NCBI GenBank assembly: GCA_030692685.1
Contig: JAUXZO010000085.1
Span: 1-49,297 of the forward strand
Direction: 5' to 3'
DNA: 49,297 bases
Source of the DNA: Acidovorax sp.
GTDB lineage: Bacteria; Pseudomonadota; Gammaproteobacteria; Burkholderiales; Burkholderiaceae_C
Position numbers and translations under genes: made by a program
In this document: piece by piece, positions 21,126 to 29,171 of the stretch
Position numbering within the stretch: position 1 is the stretch's first letter
Layout of the letters: each line of letters starts with the position of its first letter
The notes under the pieces: model-generated
What the model was told of the DNA's origin: nothing
The model's input: the letters and a program-made list of their open reading frames with translations, nothing else
Databases searched by the model: none

Positions 21126-21431
21126 ATGAATGAAATCGAAGACAGGATCCAGCTGATCAAAAGCCAGATGCCTGAAACCTACAAAAGCATCAAGGCAAAG
21201 GCCGATGTGATCGGCAGGCAGGCCTATGCGCTGGTCCGGCGTGGCCTCGGTGGGGAGGTGAACTGCTTTTATGCCTTCGAAGCGGGGCATGTCGTCGGCA
21301 CGCCTTTCAACTGCGCCGACATCAGCCGGGATCTCGCCCAGCTGCTGGTTGAGTTCGGCTGTGTACACGTATGCATTTTTGGCGAGAGGCTTCAGGCCGC
21401 GCCGACAGAGGATCAAAATGGCACGCATTGA
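21126..21431 (+). CDS. Hypothetical phage protein (101 aa)
   Basis: A 101-residue protein: MNEIEDRIQLIKSQMPETYK, then VIGRQAYALVRRGLGGEVNC and LLVEFGCVHVCIFGE. Mixed alpha-beta, no membrane segment, no motif recognised. It ends 14 nt inside the next gene (21418). Small proteins in this place, just before Q, are usual in lambdoid phages, function unknown. Confidence 0.6.
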   Translation: MNEIEDRIQLIKSQMPETYKSIKAKADVIGRQAYALVRRGLGGEVNCFYAFEAGHVVGTPFNCADISRDLAQLLVEFGCVHVCIFGERLQAAPTEDQNGTH

Positions 21432-21813
21432 ACATATCAAACACCGGCTTGAGCGGTGGGGCGCCTGGCTCGACCAGCGAGACTCGGGCGGCACGGGCTA
21501 TCCGAAGCAGTCGTCGTTCCTGCGGCTGCCGGGGCCGATCGGCATGAACTGCTCGACCATGACGGCCAATGATCTGGAGTGCAGCCAGACGCACGACGCG
21601 GTGCAGTCGCTCAAGGTCGGGCGGCCTCACCTGCACCAATGTATCGAACTGGTGTATCGAAAGAACATGGCCTACAAGTTCGTGGCCGTCGCCCTCGGCA
21701 AAAACGAAAGCACGGTGCATTCCTACCTTGAGCAGGTGGACCGGGCGATTGACATGTGGCTGCGTGACCGAAGCGAAAGACCCACGCCAATTGAAAAAAC
21801 TTTGACACCTTAG
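21418..21813 (+). CDS. Q-like late antiterminator (ArpU-like)
   Basis: A 131-residue protein starting MARIEHIKHRLERWGAWLDQ, with SGGTGYPKQSSFLRLPGP and a C-terminal HTH of sigma-70 region 4 style: VYRKNMAYKFVAVALGKNES, then HSYLEQVDRAIDMWL. This layout matches antitermination protein Q-like/ArpU proteins of betaproteobacterial phages. AGAGGA 5 nt before ATG 21418 fixes the start. A strong promoter starts within its last codons and a terminator follows, the arrangement expected for Q control of the late genes. Confidence 0.7.
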   Translation: MARIEHIKHRLERWGAWLDQRDSGGTGYPKQSSFLRLPGPIGMNCSTMTANDLECSQTHDAVQSLKVGRPHLHQCIELVYRKNMAYKFVAVALGKNESTVHSYLEQVDRAIDMWLRDRSERPTPIEKTLTP

Positions 21814-21829
21814 AGTTCTGTGCTACATT
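21802..21829 (+). promoter_or_regulatory. Late promoter (pR'-like)
   Basis: TTGACA (21802-21807), 16-nt spacer, TACATT (21824-21829), overlapping the stop of the Q-like gene. Start point near 21836, about 20 nt before the terminator. Confidence 0.7.
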
Positions 21830-21857
21830 TCTGGCACTCTCGACACTAACCACATCA

Positions 21858-21887
21858 AAAGCCCGCACGGAAATCCCTGCGGGCTTT
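21858..21887 (+). terminator. Terminator between late promoter and late genes
   Basis: AAAGCCCGCA (21858-21867) and TGCGGGCTTT (21878-21887) form a perfect 10-bp stem with a 10-nt loop; the stem's own T tail is followed by GTCGTTT. It would stop late transcripts unless antiterminated. Confidence 0.8.
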
Positions 21888-21908
21888 GTCGTTTCTGGGG
21901 TAAATCAT

Positions 21909-22490
21909 GTGATCAAAGTAGGCATCGATACCCGGCAGTTGCGCTTGGCTGCTGACAAGCTGGCAGGCTTCGACAGGCAGGAACGGGCAATCGGCATCAA
22001 CATCGGTGTCAAGAAGATCGCAGCACAGGGTGCGACGGTCGCCAAGCGGGCGATCACTGCTGACTACAACGTCAAGTCCGCAGAAGTGGGGCGGCGGATG
22101 CACATCACCGCTGACATGCGAAACATGCAGGCGACCATCAACACCAGGCCGCGCAAGTATGCGCGGGGGCCAGGTAGCAACCGCATCCCCTTGATTGAGT
22201 TCTCTGCACGCGACACCAAGAAAACCGGTGTCAAGTTCAAGATTCGCAAGGGAGGCGGCCAGTCAAAGCTTCGTCACGCGTTCATCGCCACGATGCCGAA
22301 TGGGCACCGAGGGGTATTCCAGCGCGTGCCGGGAACAAAGAAGATCAGGGAAGTCGTCGGCATCGATGTGCCGCAGATGGTCGTCGGGCATCGTGTCCTG
22401 CCGAAAGTGGTGGCGCGCATCAATGAGGTCGGGCCGCGTGTCTTGCTCCACGAGTTGGAATATCGCCTCAAGCGGCTGGGCTTCCGTTAA
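21909..22490 (+). CDS. Minor tail protein Z-like
   Basis: A 193-residue, strongly basic protein. VAKRAITADYNVKSAEVGRR, RGPGSNRIPLIEFSARDTKK, RHAFIATMPNGHRGVFQRVP and VPQMVVGHRVL follow the pattern of lambda gpZ (minor tail protein Z, tail completion). GTG 21909 is used as the start; no strong ribosome site. It lies before the terminase genes rather than with the tail genes, and gpZ belongs to the lambda-like non-contractile tail/head-joining set, while the tail here is Mu-like. Confidence 0.75.
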   Translation: MIKVGIDTRQLRLAADKLAGFDRQERAIGINIGVKKIAAQGATVAKRAITADYNVKSAEVGRRMHITADMRNMQATINTRPRKYARGPGSNRIPLIEFSARDTKKTGVKFKIRKGGGQSKLRHAFIATMPNGHRGVFQRVPGTKKIREVVGIDVPQMVVGHRVLPKVVARINEVGPRVLLHELEYRLKRLGFR

Positions 22491-22615
22491 TCAAACAATT
22501 CCAAAGAAAAAAGGTACTTCCGGGGCCTATTTAAGCCTCGGGGGCACTAAAAAGACTCGCGAGAAAAAAGAAATTATTGGGTCGGCTGAAAGGGCGTTTC
22601 GTTTCGCCTTGGCCT

Positions 22616-22631
22616 GTGCACACGTGTGCAC
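22616..22631. repeat. Perfect 16-bp palindrome upstream of terS
   Basis: GTGCACACGTGTGCAC reads the same on both strands, 45 nt before the terminase small subunit start. Possible protein site near a packaging initiation region; function unknown. Confidence 0.5.
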
Positions 22632-22675
22632 TTTCGCGGTGGACGGCTGACCGCCGACGCTTCAAGGGGTGTGCG

Positions 22676-23302
22676 GTGGCAGAGTTCGCAGGCGTGGAAG
22701 ATTCGCAGGTGCCGGTGGCGATGCTCGCCTCGTACCTGGGCCTGACCGAACGCCGGATCCAGCAACTGGCGGCCGACAACGAAATCCCACCAGGCGAGGA
22801 CGGGAAGTACTGGCTGCTCGCCAGCACCAAGGGCTACCTGGCCTACCTGCAGAAGGCGGCGCAAGGCAAAGCGGTCAGTGATGACGGCAAAAAGAAACAG
22901 GGCGTGCAGATCGAACTGCTGCAGGCCCAGCGCGACAGCGCGCAGATGGAGTTGGACAAAAAGCGAGGGCTGCTGCTGCCGATTGACCAGGTGCGCGATG
23001 GCGTGGTGCGGTTGCTCAAGGTTCTGACCGAGGGCGCTGACAGCCTGCCGGACTTGCTGGAGCGTAAGAGCGGCGCCAGTGGCGCGGTTCTCAACGCGGT
23101 CAATGAGGTTTGTGACCAGTGGCGGCTCCGACTGTTCGAGCGTGCCACCGAGGTGCTGGGCGGTGAGGTGGCCGCGGCGCTCGAACCGCCCGTCGCCCGC
23201 GTGGAGGCGACCGAAGTTACTGCCGCTGAGCCGCCACCCAAAAAGAAACGGGGCCGCCCGCGAAAAGTTGCACCGGATTCATTCACGCCGCCCCTGATTT
23301 AA
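22676..23302 (+). CDS. Terminase small subunit (Nu1-like)
   Basis: A 208-residue packaging protein that would bind phage DNA at cos/pac and recruit the large subunit. N-terminal winged HTH: VAMLASYLGLTERRIQQLAA, then PPGEDGKYWLLASTKGYLAYL, as in lambda gpNu1/MerR-type small subunits. A central helix (ELLQAQRDSAQMELDKKRG) is likely for oligomerisation, and the end is Lys/Arg/Pro-rich (PPPKKKRGRPRK). Start GTG 22676 chosen for AAGGGG 6 nt upstream; the frame is open further but without a ribosome site. Confidence 0.85.
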   Translation: MAEFAGVEDSQVPVAMLASYLGLTERRIQQLAADNEIPPGEDGKYWLLASTKGYLAYLQKAAQGKAVSDDGKKKQGVQIELLQAQRDSAQMELDKKRGLLLPIDQVRDGVVRLLKVLTEGADSLPDLLERKSGASGAVLNAVNEVCDQWRLRLFERATEVLGGEVAAALEPPVARVEATEVTAAEPPPKKKRGRPRKVAPDSFTPPLI

Positions 23303-23320
23303 CTGACCGGAGACCCGAGG

Positions 23321-25315
23321 ATGTACGCTGACGCGCAGCTGGTGATGCGCGAGGCGTGTGCTTTGCTGAAGCCACCGCGGCGCGTGCGTGTCAGCGACAG
23401 CGCGGCCCAGCACATGTTCGTTGGCGGTGCCGGCGGGTATGAGGGGCCGTGGGATGCGTCGATGACGCCCTACATGCTGGCGCCTATGGACCGGCTGAGC
23501 GACCGCAGCGTCGAGGGCGTGGTGTTCTGCGGCCCGGCGCAGTCGGGTAAGACCGAAGCGTTGATATCCGGCTGGATGACGCACAGCATCGTGAGCGACC
23601 CGTGCGACATGATGATCGTGCAGATGGCCCAGCACGAGGCGCGTGACTTCAGCAAGCGCCGTGTCGATCGCGTGATCCGCATGTCGCCGAGCCTGCGCCA
23701 GTTGATCGGCGTCGGGCACATGGACAACGTGTTCGACAAGCAGTTCAGGAACGGTGCGTACCTGAATATCGGCTGGCCGACCATCAGCCAGCTGAGCGGC
23801 AAGCCGATCAGGCACGTCGCGCTGACCGATTACGACCGGATGCCGGTGAACGTGGACGGCGAGGGTGATGCCTACAGCTTGGCGCGCAACCGCACCAAGA
23901 GCTTTATGAGCCGCGGCAAGACGCTGGTCGAGTCGTCGCCAGGCCACGTTGTGCTGGATCCGGACTGGACGCCGCGGGGCCATGGGGCACCGCCCACGCA
24001 CGGGATCCTCGGGCTGTACAACCTAGGCGACCGGCACCGTTGGTACTGGCCTTGCCCGCACTGCAGCGCGCTGTTCCGCGCAGAGTGGGAAAACCTGAAG
24101 TGGAACACCGCGATCGATGACCCGGTGGCCGCCAGCCAGACGGCGCACATGGTGTGCCCTGACTGTGGTTGCGAAATCGGCCCAGAGTTCAAGGCCGAGA
24201 TGACCTCGAAGGGTCAGTGGCGCAGCGAGAAGGATGTGTTCGGTGACAGCCATCAGAGCAAGACGGCGAGCTACTGGCTGCAGGGGCCGGCCGCTACCTT
24301 CCAGAGTTGGCAGCAGCTGGTCTACAACTACCTGACCGCGCTGAAGGATTTTGAACTCACGGGCAACCAGGAGAAGCTGAAGACCACGGTCAATACCGAC
24401 CAGGGCCGGCCGTACACGCTGCTGACCAGCAACGCTGATGGGCTGGACGCGGTGATGCTGAAGCAGCGCGCTGATGCCTATGCGCCGCAGCGGCAGGTAC
24501 CCGCCCAGGCGCGGTTCCTGACGATCGCGGTGGACGTGCAGAAGCATCGCTTCGTGGTGCAGGCCACGGCATGGGGCGTGGATGGGCAAAGCTGGATCGT
24601 TGACAGGTACAACCTGGTGAACAGCGAGCGGATCGGTGAGGGCGGCGAGCGCCTGAAGGTGTCGCCCTTCACGCACCCGGAAGACTGGAACGTGCTGGAC
24701 AAGCTGCTTGATGATGAATTTCAGGTGGTCGATAGCGAGGTGAAGATCAAGGCGCGGATGATCGTCAGCGACTCCGGCGGCGGTGGCCAGGGCACGGCCA
24801 ACTCGTACCTGTATGCGCTGCGCTTGAAACGGCTCAGCCGGTGTGACCGTTTTGCGCTGATCAAGGGTGCTTCGACGCGGAACGCGCCGCGGATCGCAAA
24901 GGGCAAGCCCGGCGACGACCGAATCAAGGTGCCGCTCTGGATCATCAACACCACGCAGCTGAAGGATGAGACCGCAGCGAACCTGGCGCGGCCAGAGCCC
25001 GGGCCGAACTTCATCAACCTGCCGGACTGGGTGGGTGAGTGGTTCTTCCGGGAGTTGTCCGCAGAGATGCGGACCGCTACCGGCTGGGTCAAGAAACGCA
25101 AGGGTGACAACAACGAAGCCTTCGACTTGTGCAGCTACAACCGCGTGGCCTACGCGCTGTGCGGCGGAGAAAAGATCAACTGGCAGCGCCCGCCCGATTG
25201 GGCGGCCAAGGCCCTCGGCGCCCGCATGGCCGAGGCAGACACCGTGCAGGAGACCGGGAACAAGAAATACCTGGACTGGCTGCGCGAGCATGGCCGAAAG
25301 ATGAACAGCGAATAA
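23321..25315 (+). CDS. Terminase large subunit (GpA family)
   Basis: A 664-residue DNA-packaging ATPase/nuclease. Walker A at 71-78 (GPAQSGKT) in VVFCGPAQSGKTEAL; RFLTIAVDVQKHRFVVQATA is the start of the nuclease domain with its metal-binding Asp; WPCPHCSALF and MVCPDCGCEIG are the CxxC pairs seen in lambda gpA-type enzymes. Full length for the GpA family. Together with the gpW-like and gpB-like genes that follow, it indicates a lambda-type head. Confidence 0.93.
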   Translation: MYADAQLVMREACALLKPPRRVRVSDSAAQHMFVGGAGGYEGPWDASMTPYMLAPMDRLSDRSVEGVVFCGPAQSGKTEALISGWMTHSIVSDPCDMMIVQMAQHEARDFSKRRVDRVIRMSPSLRQLIGVGHMDNVFDKQFRNGAYLNIGWPTISQLSGKPIRHVALTDYDRMPVNVDGEGDAYSLARNRTKSFMSRGKTLVESSPGHVVLDPDWTPRGHGAPPTHGILGLYNLGDRHRWYWPCPHCSALFRAEWENLKWNTAIDDPVAASQTAHMVCPDCGCEIGPEFKAEMTSKGQWRSEKDVFGDSHQSKTASYWLQGPAATFQSWQQLVYNYLTALKDFELTGNQEKLKTTVNTDQGRPYTLLTSNADGLDAVMLKQRADAYAPQRQVPAQARFLTIAVDVQKHRFVVQATAWGVDGQSWIVDRYNLVNSERIGEGGERLKVSPFTHPEDWNVLDKLLDDEFQVVDSEVKIKARMIVSDSGGGGQGTANSYLYALRLKRLSRCDRFALIKGASTRNAPRIAKGKPGDDRIKVPLWIINTTQLKDETAANLARPEPGPNFINLPDWVGEWFFRELSAEMRTATGWVKKRKGDNNEAFDLCSYNRVAYALCGGEKINWQRPPDWAAKALGARMAEADTVQETGNKKYLDWLREHGRKMNSE

Positions 25316-25331
25316 ACCGGACACACGACAC

Positions 25332-25655
25332 ATGAGCGACTCCTGCAACCCCTGCGCGCAAGCGCCTGCCGTGCCGACTGGCCCTGGCTGCGGGGGCACC
25401 TGCGCCACCATGATGTGCGAGGCCCTGGCCGCGTACAGCGCGGTCCGCCGCGGCATGCTGAGGGGCAAGGCTGTGGTCGAGGTGGCGTTCGGTGAGGAGA
25501 AGGTTCGCTACGCCTCCACTGCCGAAACGTCAAAGCTGCTGCTGGACGAAATCCGCCGGCTGCACCAGTCGTGCGGCAACGAAGCCAGCGCCGCCATCCT
25601 CGGCCTGGGCGGTGGCGGCCCGATCGGAACGAACTACGGCCAGCGCCGCTGCTGA
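25332..25655 (+). CDS. Head-tail joining protein W-like
   Basis: A 107-residue protein. A Cys/Pro/Gly-rich first 30 residues (SCNPCAQAPAVPTGPGCGG) precede a gpW-like part: YSAVRRGMLRGKAVVEVAFG, KVRYASTAETSKLLLDEIRR. gpW completes the head before tail addition. Lambda gpW is 68 residues, so the N-terminal extension is additional. Position between the terminase and portal genes is as in lambda. Confidence 0.78.
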   Translation: MSDSCNPCAQAPAVPTGPGCGGTCATMMCEALAAYSAVRRGMLRGKAVVEVAFGEEKVRYASTAETSKLLLDEIRRLHQSCGNEASAAILGLGGGGPIGTNYGQRRC

Positions 25656-25657
25656 TC

Positions 25658-27325
25658 ATGAAAAACGTCAACGATGTAGTGCAGACAACCGGTGCTGCAG
25701 GCCGACCCACGCCCGAAGCCGCCAGCTACAAGGCGGCCGATCCGATCAGCCGCGAACTGGGCAACTGGCAACCTCGGCAGACCAGCGCTGACCGCGCCAT
25801 GCTGCCCGAGAAGGCCCGCACCGAAGGCCGCGCCAGTGACATGGTGCGCAACAACGGCTACGCCCGCGGCGCCAAGCAGAACCAGAAGGACCGCGTTATC
25901 GGCGCGTCGTACAAGCTGCAGCTGCAGCCCGTGTACAAGCTGCTGGGCATCACGGCCGCGGTGGCCGCGGCCTGGGCCAGTGAGGTCGAGGTGGCATTCC
26001 ACGCTTACGCGGACGATCCTGATTGCTGGATCGATGCGCAGCGCAAGCGCACGTTCAGCCAGTTGCTGCGCGAGGGTGTGGGTACCGAGTTTGTCCAGGG
26101 CGAGTGCATCTATGTGCGCCAGTGGCGTCCGTCGCCGACCGGCTATGCCACCTGCTTTGCAACGGTCGAGCCTGAACGCGTGAGCAACCCGGGTGTCACC
26201 GGTTTGTTCCAGCAGCAAGAGCAGGTGTTGCCGAACAGCAACCGCCTGCGCGCCGGCGTCGAGGTGGACAAGTGGGGCGCTCCTGTGGCGCTGCACATCC
26301 GCACCAAGCACCCTGCCGATATCGGCAACGTCCTGCAGAACATGCTGGGCACGTGGGAGCGGGTGACGGTACGCAATGAATTCGGCTGGCGGCAGGTGAT
26401 CCACCTGTTCGAGCAGGAGCAGGCTGACCAGACTCGCGGATTCAGCGGCATGGCCAGCACGCTTCAAAAGCTGAAGATGATGGACATGCAGGAAGACCTG
26501 GAACTGCAACTCTCGCAGTTGTCCACGGCCTTCGCCATGTACATCAAGACGCCTCTGGGCCGGCAGCGCGCCAAGGAAATCATGGGCGCGGACGATGAGC
26601 ACGCGCAGCAAGCGTTTCTGCAGACCTGCATGGAGGCGCAGTCGGCGTTTTACGGCAGCAGCGGCGTCAACGTCAACGGCGTCAAGCTACCGGTGCTGTT
26701 CCCCGACGATGAAATCGACGTTATCCAGCCGCATAACCAGTCGAACAACCACGAGCAGTTCAAGGAAGGGCTGATGCGCCAGAACGCCCGCGGCTGGGGC
26801 ATGAGCTTCGAGGAGGCCAGCGGCGACTTCAGCAAGACCAGCTACTCCAGCGCCCGCGCTGCGATGCAGATGGCCTGGCAGTATGTGCTGGCGAAGCGTG
26901 CGAGCGTGCCCGACAAGGCCGCCACGCACATGTTCCGGCTCTGGTTTGATGAGGCGATCGTGCGCGGCACGATCAAGCCGCCACCAGGTGTGGAGTACTG
27001 GCCCGACAACAGCACGCAGATGGGTCAGGTCTTCAGCTGGCTGACGAAGTGTTCGTGGATCGGCGCCGGCAAGATCGTCATCGATGACTTCAAGCAGGCG
27101 AAAGCCAATGAGACGGCGCTCGGTACCCACCAGGCAACGCTGCAGGACGTGCTGGCTGAGAACGGCACCGACATGGAACAGCTGCTGGACAGCAACGTGC
27201 GCACGCGTGAGATGTTCGAGGAGCGGGGTTTGCCGCTTCCTGAGTATCTCGGCGGCACGCCACGTGGCGTAGTGGATCCCGCGATTGCCGCGGCAGACAA
27301 CGCCGAAGCGGCGAAACAGGACTGA
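25658..27325 (+). CDS. Portal protein (lambda gpB family)
   Basis: A 555-residue portal, the dodecameric ring at the head vertex. Landmarks: MVRNNGYARGAKQNQKDRVI, GIKR-like strand replaced by YKLQLQPV, EFVQGECIYVRQWRPS, RVSNPGVTG, VIHLFEQEQADQTRGFSGMA and LPVLFPDDEIDVIQPHNQSN, all typical of the lambda portal family (phage_portal_2). ATG 25658 is chosen as the first start after the W-like stop; the ribosome site is weak. The C-terminal residues (GVVDPAIAAADNAEAAK) are typical low-complexity. Confidence 0.92.
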   Translation: MKNVNDVVQTTGAAGRPTPEAASYKAADPISRELGNWQPRQTSADRAMLPEKARTEGRASDMVRNNGYARGAKQNQKDRVIGASYKLQLQPVYKLLGITAAVAAAWASEVEVAFHAYADDPDCWIDAQRKRTFSQLLREGVGTEFVQGECIYVRQWRPSPTGYATCFATVEPERVSNPGVTGLFQQQEQVLPNSNRLRAGVEVDKWGAPVALHIRTKHPADIGNVLQNMLGTWERVTVRNEFGWRQVIHLFEQEQADQTRGFSGMASTLQKLKMMDMQEDLELQLSQLSTAFAMYIKTPLGRQRAKEIMGADDEHAQQAFLQTCMEAQSAFYGSSGVNVNGVKLPVLFPDDEIDVIQPHNQSNNHEQFKEGLMRQNARGWGMSFEEASGDFSKTSYSSARAAMQMAWQYVLAKRASVPDKAATHMFRLWFDEAIVRGTIKPPPGVEYWPDNSTQMGQVFSWLTKCSWIGAGKIVIDDFKQAKANETALGTHQATLQDVLAENGTDMEQLLDSNVRTREMFEERGLPLPEYLGGTPRGVVDPAIAAADNAEAAKQD

Positions 27326-27328
27326 TTT

Positions 27329-28663
27329 ATGAACTATCCGCATATTGCTGCTCGGGCGTTGAATCGCCCTTTGTTGCTGGAGCCGGGCTATGCCCGGATC
27401 TTTTTTGCCGCGCTTGGTCCGAGGCTTGGGGTTGCAGCGCTCACCGACGTTCAGGGATTCACCACCCCTGCAGCTGGTTTGCCTGCGCAGGCGGCGTCCT
27501 ACAACGTGCGTGCTGCAGCGTACCGGGGCGACAAGTCTTTCGCACTCATCAACGGGATCGCAGTTATTCCTGTGGAGGGCACGCTTGTCCACAAGTCCGG
27601 GTACGTGGGAAGTAGCTCCGGTGTTATGGGCTATGACGGCTTGGAGGCGCAGATCAAAAGTGCCATCGCAGATCCTGACGTCAAGGGCATCATGCTCGAT
27701 GTCGATTCGCCGGGCGGCGAAGTCGCCGGGGTGCAGGAGTTGGGCCGCGTCATAGCGAACAGCCCGAAGCTTGTTTGGGCTCATGCCAACGAGCAATCTG
27801 CAAGCGCCGCGTATTGGCTTACGAGCGCAGCAGACCGAGTGCTCCTCACTGAGAGTGCCGAGGTGGGCAGCATCGGCGTGCTGATGGCCCACGGCGACTA
27901 CAGCCGGGCTTTGGAAAACGAAGGCATCAAGGTAACCCTGATTTTCAGCGGCGCTCACAAGGTTGACGGCAACCCATATGAGGCACTGCCGGAAGCAGTG
28001 CTTGCAGACTTTCAAGCTGACCTCGACCAACTGCGCGGTGTATTCACATCGACAGTGGCTGGGTTCCGCAACATCCCGACATCGCAGGTGCTTGCCACTG
28101 AAGCCCGCATGTACCGAGGCAAAGCAGCCGTCAAGGAAGGCCTGGCCGATGCGGTCATGAGCTTTGACGACGCTATGGCCGCATTTTCTGAAACCCTCGC
28201 CAAAAAAGGCGGATTTACCAAAGGCAAAACTATGCGTACAGCAGACAGCAGCGCCTCGCCCAATACAGGCGAGGGTATGACCCACGAACAGCACACCACG
28301 GCAGTTGCCGCGGCCCGGGCTGAAGGCCACGCGGCCGGCGTTATCGAGGGCACCACCAAGGGCGCCACCGACGAACGTGCCCGCATCGGCGCCATCCTGA
28401 CGCACGCAAACGCGGCCGGCCGCGAAGCCACTGCCCGCGAGTTCGCGCTCAGCACCAACATGGACGCCGAGACCGCCGGCAAGTTGCTGGCGACCGTGCC
28501 CGCCGATGGCAAGGCAGCAGCTGCTGCGGCCGCAGCCACCACGCTGAACCAGATGGCTTCAGGCCAGCAGGTTTCCAGCGAAGGCGGCGGCGATGGCGGC
28601 GCTCCCAGGCTGACCCTGGCCCAGCGCAACGCCGCGGCACGCGAGAGCCAGAAGCGCGCCTGA
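27329..28663 (+). CDS. Head maturation protease with C-terminal scaffold (gpC/Nu3-like)
   Basis: A 444-residue S49-type protease. The Ser/Lys dyad is probably Ser159 in EQSASAAYWLTSAADR and Lys211 in FSGAHKVDGNPYE, with DVDSPGGEV as the oxyanion-side turn. Residues after about 300 are Ala-rich with coiled-coil character (HTTAVAAARAEGHAAGVIEG), as in the scaffold part of lambda gpC. An in-frame ATG at 28232, preceded by AAAGG, may start a separate scaffold protein as Nu3 does. It cleaves scaffold and portal during head maturation. Confidence 0.9.
   Translation: MNYPHIAARALNRPLLLEPGYARIFFAALGPRLGVAALTDVQGFTTPAAGLPAQAASYNVRAAAYRGDKSFALINGIAVIPVEGTLVHKSGYVGSSSGVMGYDGLEAQIKSAIADPDVKGIMLDVDSPGGEVAGVQELGRVIANSPKLVWAHANEQSASAAYWLTSAADRVLLTESAEVGSIGVLMAHGDYSRALENEGIKVTLIFSGAHKVDGNPYEALPEAVLADFQADLDQLRGVFTSTVAGFRNIPTSQVLATEARMYRGKAAVKEGLADAVMSFDDAMAAFSETLAKKGGFTKGKTMRTADSSASPNTGEGMTHEQHTTAVAAARAEGHAAGVIEGTTKGATDERARIGAILTHANAAGREATAREFALSTNMDAETAGKLLATVPADGKAAAAAAAATTLNQMASGQQVSSEGGGDGGAPRLTLAQRNAAARESQKRA
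28232..28663 (+). CDS. Nested scaffold protein (Nu3-like), internal start
   Basis: In-frame start within the protease gene: AAAGG 7 nt before ATG 28232 would give a 143-residue Ala-rich protein made of the C-terminal part only (MRTADSSASPNTGEGMTH start). In lambda the scaffold Nu3 is expressed exactly this way from within C. Inference from analogy plus the ribosome site. Confidence 0.5.
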   Translation: MRTADSSASPNTGEGMTHEQHTTAVAAARAEGHAAGVIEGTTKGATDERARIGAILTHANAAGREATAREFALSTNMDAETAGKLLATVPADGKAAAAAAAATTLNQMASGQQVSSEGGGDGGAPRLTLAQRNAAARESQKRA

Positions 28664-28698
28664 TCTTCAACCTCCCGAAACTTTAGGAAGAAAACACC

Positions 28699-29097
28699 AT
28701 GACTGCTTCTTGCTGCAATGCCGCGGGCGTTACCCGCGATACCTCGGTTCAAGACGACCTGATCGTCGGCGACCACGTTCAGACCACCGGCGTCATCCTC
28801 ACCGGCGGTGTGGAATACAAGCGCGGCGACATTCTCGGCGTCACCGCCGTGACCAACGTCGCCACGCTGATCGCCAACGGCACGATGGCCAACAGCCAGT
28901 ACATCATGCCGTTCAACATGACGGCTGCCGAGGCCACCGCACACGTTGCCACCGGCAAGGAAATCCAGGTGTACAACCAGGGCGAATTCGCGCAGGACAA
29001 GGTTTCCTTCTCTGGCGTGGCTCTGACTGGCGCCGAGATCCTGGCTGTCAAGGCCGCCCTCGGCCCGCGCAAGATCGAACTGCGCAAGGTTCTGTAA
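28699..29097 (+). CDS. Head decoration protein (gpD-like)
   Basis: A 132-residue protein: LIVGDHVQTTGVILTGGVEY, KRGDILGVTAVTNVATLIAN, NSQYIMPFNMTAAEATAHVA, VYNQGEFAQDKVSFSG. The order matches lambda gpD, the trimeric protein that stabilises the expanded capsid. GGAAG 8 nt before ATG 28699. Lies between protease and major capsid genes, as in lambda. Confidence 0.85.
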   Translation: MTASCCNAAGVTRDTSVQDDLIVGDHVQTTGVILTGGVEYKRGDILGVTAVTNVATLIANGTMANSQYIMPFNMTAAEATAHVATGKEIQVYNQGEFAQDKVSFSGVALTGAEILAVKAALGPRKIELRKVL

Positions 29098-29132
29098 CCA
29101 CCCCACCAGCAACACACCCATCAACCGCCTCC

Positions 29133-29160
29133 GGCCCGCTTCGTGCGGGCCTTTCTTTTT
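29133..29160 (+). terminator. Terminator between decoration and major capsid genes
   Basis: GGCCCGC (29133-29139), 5-nt loop, GCGGGCC (29145-29151), then TTTCTTTTT. It may reduce read-through and set the ratio of upstream to downstream late gene products unless antiterminated. Confidence 0.8.
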
Positions 29161-29171
29161 AGGAAAACATC

